A DNA stretch of 9,700 nucleotides from an uncultured Bacteroidales bacterium (GTDB lineage Bacteria > Bacteroidota > Bacteroidia > Bacteroidales > P3): positions 1 to 9,700 of the forward strand of contig CALGCG010000131.1 in NCBI GenBank assembly GCA_937884485.1, written 5' to 3'. Shown here one piece after another: positions 6,125-9,700 of this stretch. Every line of letters begins with the position of its first letter. Position 1 is the stretch's first letter. The notes under the pieces were generated by a model that saw nothing but the letters and a program-made list of their open reading frames with translations, had not been told where the DNA came from and ran no database searches. Both the position numbers and the translations under genes were made by a program.

Positions 6125-6168
6125 CCTACCATCTTCTACCCTGGAAAAGGAGGGTAGGAAGAGGGTAA
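6125..6168. terminator. Imperfect hairpin in the convergent gap, possible terminator
   Basis: The left arm 6125-6142, ending in CTTCTACCCT, pairs imperfectly with 6151-6168, beginning AGGGTAGGAAG, around the loop GGAAAAGG. Read on the minus strand it is followed by GGTTTTGG, a poor U-tract, about 90-130 bases past the stop of the outer-membrane barrel gene. On the plus strand it lies about 40 bases after the msrC stop with no T-run. A second small hairpin, GGAGAGGC (6087-6094) with GCCCCTCC (6103-6110), directly follows the msrC stop. Either could limit read-through between the convergent genes. Confidence 0.35.
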
Positions 6169-6257
6169 GAACGAGGTAAGAAGATGGGAAGAAGATGATA
6201 CGATAACAGTGCTGTTTTACAGCAAGTTATGTACGAGCTAATTTTTATCGAAAAACA

Positions 6258-6923
6258 TCAAAAACGGCACCCTACGCCAAGAGCGATTTTGAAGGGGTAG
6301 ACATAGGTGCCGGGAGTTTCAAGATTGAGTATGTCTGTGATGCCGAAACGGCCCTCCAGCTGTACCAGCCAATGCTGGGCGAACTCGTAGCCCATCGTGA
6401 GGCCGAGGCCGGCGTGGATGTCGCTCATGGCAAAGCGCGACTTGCCCGTGACGGGGTCGGTATAGATCTGGCGGCGGTAGAGGTTGATGCCCTCGGTGGC
6501 AGCGGAATAGAGCACGAAATGGAAATAGGGTCCGAAGCCCACCAGGAAATGGCCGCCGCGCCACGGATGGCGGTAGAAGACCGAGAGGCCGGCATCGGCG
6601 CCGAGCGTGAGCATGTGGCTGTGATGGTCGCTGTAACGCAGGGTGGCCTGCTCGAGGGTGGCGGTGCCGTTGGCCTGCAGATACCATTCATTGGTGATGT
6701 TATAGTCGAGGAACATGCCGATGTCGATGCCTGTGGCGGGGAGCGAACTGAGAATGGTGTCGGCGATGAGCGTGTCGCGCAGCAGGGGGTCGACGCGCAT
6801 GATGTACGACGAAATGTTCGGACCGCCCACGATACCCCAACTGACGTACTGCCGCTGCTCCTGCGCCTGGGCGAGGGAGCACGACAAACAACAAGCAACA
6901 AGTAACAAAGCTATCTTTTTCAT
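6258..6923 (-). CDS. Small outer-membrane beta-barrel protein, 221 aa
   Basis: A signal peptide (MKKIALLLVACCLSCSLAQA, cleaved before Gln21) is followed by about 200 residues of alternating-hydrophobic strands: VSWGIVGGPNISSY (27-40), IDIGMFLDYNITNEWYLQANG (67-87), HMLTLGADAGLSVFYRH, GGHFLVGFGPYFHFVLY, AGLGLTMGYEFAQHWLVQLEG and FKIALGVGCRF at the end. The terminal Phe and the alternating aromatic pattern fit a beta-signal recognised by the BAM complex. This matches the 8-to-10-strand PorT/OmpX-like outer-membrane barrels common in Bacteroidetes (OMP_b-brl_2 type); the family assignment is by pattern, not by search. The Cys residues in the signal do not form a good lipobox. It begins 25 bases after the stop of the DUF5686 gene and is very likely translated from the same mRNA. 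Its cargo or ligand is unknown. Confidence 0.85.
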   Translation of the reverse strand: MKKIALLLVACCLSCSLAQAQEQRQYVSWGIVGGPNISSYIMRVDPLLRDTLIADTILSSLPATGIDIGMFLDYNITNEWYLQANGTATLEQATLRYSDHHSHMLTLGADAGLSVFYRHPWRGGHFLVGFGPYFHFVLYSAATEGINLYRRQIYTDPVTGKSRFAMSDIHAGLGLTMGYEFAQHWLVQLEGRFGITDILNLETPGTYVYPFKIALGVGCRF

Positions 6924-6948
6924 ATGTATTGTTTTACCATTAAAGCAT

Positions 6949-9537
6949 TTACAAGGTGAACTTCATGTCGATGCGCACAAACCAGCGGTCCCAGCCCTCG
7001 CGGCCTTCCAGGTAGCTAAGGCGCCGCACAAAATCGATGCGGAAGAACTTGAGGATATTCTCCACGCCGATGCTGTACTCCATGTAGGGTGTTGTGCCAA
7101 AGGGTTTTGTGCCTGCGGGCATCTGGTAGAGCCCCGTGCGGTCGACACTGGGGTCGTTCTTGGTGGTCAGGCCTCCATAGAGGAAATTGAAGCCCACCAC
7201 CTCGCGCAGACGCAGGCGGTTGATGAGGGGTATGCGGTTGAGAATCCAGCCCTTGAGATGGTAGGTGGCGAAGATGGCCACATACTGGTCCATGATGAAC
7301 TCCATGGGCTGCATGGTGTTGAAGGCGTTGGTGGCGAGGAAGAGGTTGGCGTTGCCGGAGGGAATGTAGAGGCGCGTGTAAGGGGCGCGGTTCCAGATGA
7401 CTCCGGAGACCACCTTGGCGTCGATGTGGCCGAAGGAGGAAAGCCAGAAGCGCTTGTCGGCCGAGAAGGATGTGCTCTGGATGAGGTTCTCGCCGTCGAC
7501 AAGGTTCACATTGTGCGACAGCGTGATGGTGGCGCCGTCGCGCCGGAGGTTGCTCTGCGTCTCGCGGCGGCGTGTGCCGGCGGCGAAGTTGGGCGTGAAA
7601 CTGAGGCCCACATGGAACTCGCCTTCGGTGAAGTAGTCCACCTTCTTCAGGCTCCCGTCAGGCTGGTATTCAAGGTATTCCAACGCTCCGGCAGGCTGGT
7701 AGTGGCGGGCCGCCACCCACGTGTCGAAGCGCAGATGGCTCTTCCACTCCTTGCGGAAGCGCAGCAAAGCCTGTGCCATGTACTGCACGTTGAGTTCCTT
7801 GTCCGAGGAGGAGAAGATATTGTCGCGGTCGAAGTTGTCGTAGCTCTGGCCGGGGGTCTCCAGCTCGTAGGTGGCGTTGAGGCTGATGCTGCTGTAGGGG
7901 GCCTCGTGCACATGGCGCTCCTTGTCGTCGAAGGTGTAGGTGTAGGTGAGGTTGGTCTTCGGACGCTGGTCGCGGAAACCGTAGGCCACGTAGCCCTCGA
8001 GGAAGTGGCGGGGGCTGAGGGTGGCCTTGCTCATGCCGCCGAGGCGTATGCGCCAGCCTTCCTGGTGGTTGTAGCTGAGGAAGTTGAACACCGGGCCGAG
8101 GTCGAAGCGGCTCTCGCTGCGCTTCTTGTGCGTGGGAATGTAGCCAGAGGCGAGCACCTCGCCGGTGGCCTTGAGCACGCGGAATTCCGGCAGGCGCCGC
8201 AGTTCGATCCACATGCTGTCCAACACCGTTTCCTTGGCGGTGAGCTTGACGGGGCGGCGGGCGTTGAACTCGCTCTTGAAGCGCATCAGGTCCTTGCGCG
8301 GCAGCACCACCTCGTGCTCGAAGACCGAGAAGAGGCTGTCGGCCAGCATGTCGGCGGTGTCGCTGAGGTCGTATTCGGTATAGACGCGCATCTGGTGCAC
8401 GTAGAGTTCCTGGATGCGCTTGGAGATGTACATGCGGCCGTAGGTGTCGCAACGGTAGGGCAGGTAGCGCCCCGTGCTGTCACGGTGAAAAGTCTGCACG
8501 ATGGAGAGGTCGCGCACGAAGTTGAGGTTCACGTGGGGCGACACGGTCATCACGTACTTGGTCAGGGCGAAGGTGCTGTCGGGGTCGAGGCTGACATACA
8601 TGCGGCCGGTGAAGCCATAGCTCTGCTGGTTGGCAGGCACGAAGCTGAGTTCCACGCACTTCTGCCCGTCGACCACGGTGGTGTCGGTGATGTAGTACTT
8701 GTAGAACGTCACCGCCAGCACAGGCGACAGCGGCGAGGTGAAATGGTTCAGCATGAGTTCGATGTCGCCGTCGTAGATGTCCACGGGAGTGAACATGGCC
8801 TGTATGTTGGCGTCCATGCCCTCGTCCTCCATCACCTCGTCGAGGCCTTCCATGCGTTTGCCCTTCACCAGACGGCGTTTCAGCGAGGGCTCCTTGCGGT
8901 AGCTCTCCTCGGCCAGTGCCTCGCGCATAGAGACGCAGAGGATGGGTGTGGCGTCGAACTCGGTTTCATCGATGTATTTCTCCAGGAAGTTCAGCTTGCG
9001 CCAGATGCGGCTGCCCTCGAAGTCGGGGTTGAAATTGTCCAGCGACATGGAGAGGCGCTCGTAGACCTGGCGGTGGTACTGGTCCACATGCTCCAGGCGG
9101 TTCTCTTCCTTGTGGGCGATGACCTTTTTCACCAACTCCACGGCGGGGTTGTGCTTGCGGCTGTACTTGCTTCTGCCCCGCTTGGCGGTGACTTCCACAG
9201 CCTGCAGCGTCTTGCCGCGCGGCACCATCTTCACCGTCACGCGCTTCTTCGTCTTGCCTTGCACGGCCTTGAACGTCTGCGCCTCGTAGCCCATCATGCG
9301 GAACTGCAGCTTGGTGAGTCCCTGTGTGTTGCTGATGCTGAACTTGCCGTCCATGTCGGTCTCGGTGCCGATGGTGGTCCCTTCGAACACAATCTGCACA
9401 AAGGGTATCGGCTCGTTGGTCTCGGCGTCGCGCACACGTCCCTGCACGGCGGTAGTGACCTGTTGCGCTTCGGCCACGGCGGGCAGAAGCAAAAACAGGA
9501 ATACAACAATCTGTCTATATCTCAACAAAATACGCAT
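6949..9537 (-). CDS. Outer-membrane protein with carboxypeptidase-like regulatory domain and DUF5686, 862 aa
   Basis: I chose the ATG at 9537 (MRILLRYRQIVVFLFLLLPAVAEAQ, a standard signal peptide) over an in-frame ATG at 9582, because the longer form puts 15 residues before the signal and begins upstream of the likely transcription start (-7 box at 9562-9569). After cleavage at AEAQ, residues about 27-105 form a carboxypeptidase-D-like beta-sandwich (VQGRVRDAETNEPIPFVQIVFEG, described in part; TDMDGKFSI; LQFRMMGYE), the plug-adjacent domain of many Bacteroidetes outer-membrane proteins. VEVTAKRG links it to a long DUF5686 region ending in amphipathic beta-strands (IRLGGMSKATLSPRHFLEGYVAYGF ... 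WFVRIDMKFTL) that probably build an outer-membrane barrel. DUF5686 has no settled function; there is no TonB-dependent-receptor plug, so transport should not be assumed. The gene is followed 25 bases later by the small barrel gene. Full length for the family appears present. Confidence 0.9.
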   Translation of the reverse strand: MRILLRYRQIVVFLFLLLPAVAEAQQVTTAVQGRVRDAETNEPIPFVQIVFEGTTIGTETDMDGKFSISNTQGLTKLQFRMMGYEAQTFKAVQGKTKKRVTVKMVPRGKTLQAVEVTAKRGRSKYSRKHNPAVELVKKVIAHKEENRLEHVDQYHRQVYERLSMSLDNFNPDFEGSRIWRKLNFLEKYIDETEFDATPILCVSMREALAEESYRKEPSLKRRLVKGKRMEGLDEVMEDEGMDANIQAMFTPVDIYDGDIELMLNHFTSPLSPVLAVTFYKYYITDTTVVDGQKCVELSFVPANQQSYGFTGRMYVSLDPDSTFALTKYVMTVSPHVNLNFVRDLSIVQTFHRDSTGRYLPYRCDTYGRMYISKRIQELYVHQMRVYTEYDLSDTADMLADSLFSVFEHEVVLPRKDLMRFKSEFNARRPVKLTAKETVLDSMWIELRRLPEFRVLKATGEVLASGYIPTHKKRSESRFDLGPVFNFLSYNHQEGWRIRLGGMSKATLSPRHFLEGYVAYGFRDQRPKTNLTYTYTFDDKERHVHEAPYSSISLNATYELETPGQSYDNFDRDNIFSSSDKELNVQYMAQALLRFRKEWKSHLRFDTWVAARHYQPAGALEYLEYQPDGSLKKVDYFTEGEFHVGLSFTPNFAAGTRRRETQSNLRRDGATITLSHNVNLVDGENLIQSTSFSADKRFWLSSFGHIDAKVVSGVIWNRAPYTRLYIPSGNANLFLATNAFNTMQPMEFIMDQYVAIFATYHLKGWILNRIPLINRLRLREVVGFNFLYGGLTTKNDPSVDRTGLYQMPAGTKPFGTTPYMEYSIGVENILKFFRIDFVRRLSYLEGREGWDRWFVRIDMKFTL

Positions 9538-9561
9538 ATTTACATTACTATTTAAGCAATG

Positions 9562-9569
9562 CAAATATA
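9562..9569 (-). promoter_or_regulatory. -7 box upstream of the DUF5686 gene
   Basis: On the minus strand TATATTTG is a perfect TAnnTTTG. Transcription would begin near 9556, about 19 bases before the ATG at 9537, which decides the start chosen for that gene. No TTTG is found at the usual -33 distance; the only nearby one (9583-9580) is 10 bases away, too close. The box lies between the stop of the upstream gene (9600) and the DUF5686 gene. Confidence 0.5.
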
Positions 9570-9599
9570 CGTATTTTTTCAAAAAGAGGTGACGTTTTT

Positions 9600-9700
9600 T
9601 TACTTGAAGGCGTTCTCGCTGAGGCCGTGGCCGGAGAGGGCGAGGTCTTTCATGTAGGAGGGCACGTCGCGGCCGAGGTACTTGTCGACGTAGAGCTTGG
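9600..9700 (-). CDS. C-terminal 32 codons of an unidentified protein (gene runs off the window)
   Basis: The minus-strand frame is open from the window edge to the TAA at 9602-9600 and ends ...YLGRDVPSYMKDLALSG followed by HGLSENAFK. Codon use (C- and G-ending codons) is the same as in the neighbouring G+C-rich genes, and the frame ends exactly where the A+T-rich promoter region of the DUF5686 gene begins, so it is likely a real gene end. I do not recognise the family from 32 residues. It is on the same strand as the DUF5686 gene, 62 bases upstream of its start, and could be co-transcribed with it in addition to the internal promoter. Confidence 0.65.
   Translation of the reverse strand, partial: KLYVDKYLGRDVPSYMKDLALSGHGLSENAFK

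Noticed and set aside
6715..9555. 946-codon plus-strand open frame opposite the DUF5686 gene
   Set aside because: It is the antisense shadow of a G+C-rich gene: its translation is rich in His, Val, Ala, Glu and Gly with no domain, while the minus strand encodes a coherent signal peptide, regulatory domain and barrel.

Overview
The window looks like chromosomal DNA from a Bacteroidales bacterium, perhaps Prevotella-like. The grounds are perfect Bacteroidetes -7 boxes (TAnnTTTG), no Shine-Dalgarno sequences ahead of the genes, exported glycoside hydrolases, lipoproteins, and a long outer-membrane protein with a carboxypeptidase-like regulatory domain followed by DUF5686. Most genes are very G+C rich, while the intergenic regions are A+T rich.

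Layout. (1) 2-1975 (+): a GH3 beta-glycosidase of the xylosidase/arabinosidase type, missing its N-terminus at the window edge. (2) A hairpin terminator at 1997-2037 separates it from a convergent pair of small lipoprotein genes on the minus strand (2058-3026 and 3036-3581), which have clearly lower G+C than their neighbours. (3) 3582-4176 is a 595-base divergent intergenic region with no convincing gene but much structure: a ~180-base element that folds into one long rod with a minus-strand T-tract (3664-3845), a consensus minus-strand promoter (3932-3962), an 86-base concentric dyad (3997-4082) and a plus-strand -7 box (4099-4106). (4) 4177-5469 (+): an exported GH29 alpha-L-fucosidase. (5) 5487-5620: an inverted-repeat element. 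(6) 5639-6085 (+): a free methionine-R-sulfoxide reductase (GAF fold). (7) 6086-6257: a convergent gap holding an imperfect hairpin. (8) 6258-6923 and 6949-9537 (-): a probable two-gene operon in which the DUF5686 outer-membrane protein is followed by a small outer-membrane beta-barrel. (9) 9600-9700 (-): the last 32 codons of an unidentified gene.

How the parts relate. The GH3 and GH29 enzymes would both remove terminal sugars from glycans in the periplasm, but two opposed lipoprotein genes lie between them and there is no SusC/SusD pair, so this is not a recognisable polysaccharide utilisation locus. The protein-coding content is ordinary. The most unusual signals are non-coding: the rod-shaped RNA candidate, whose architecture resembles 6S RNA, and the concentric dyad just upstream of the fucosidase promoter.
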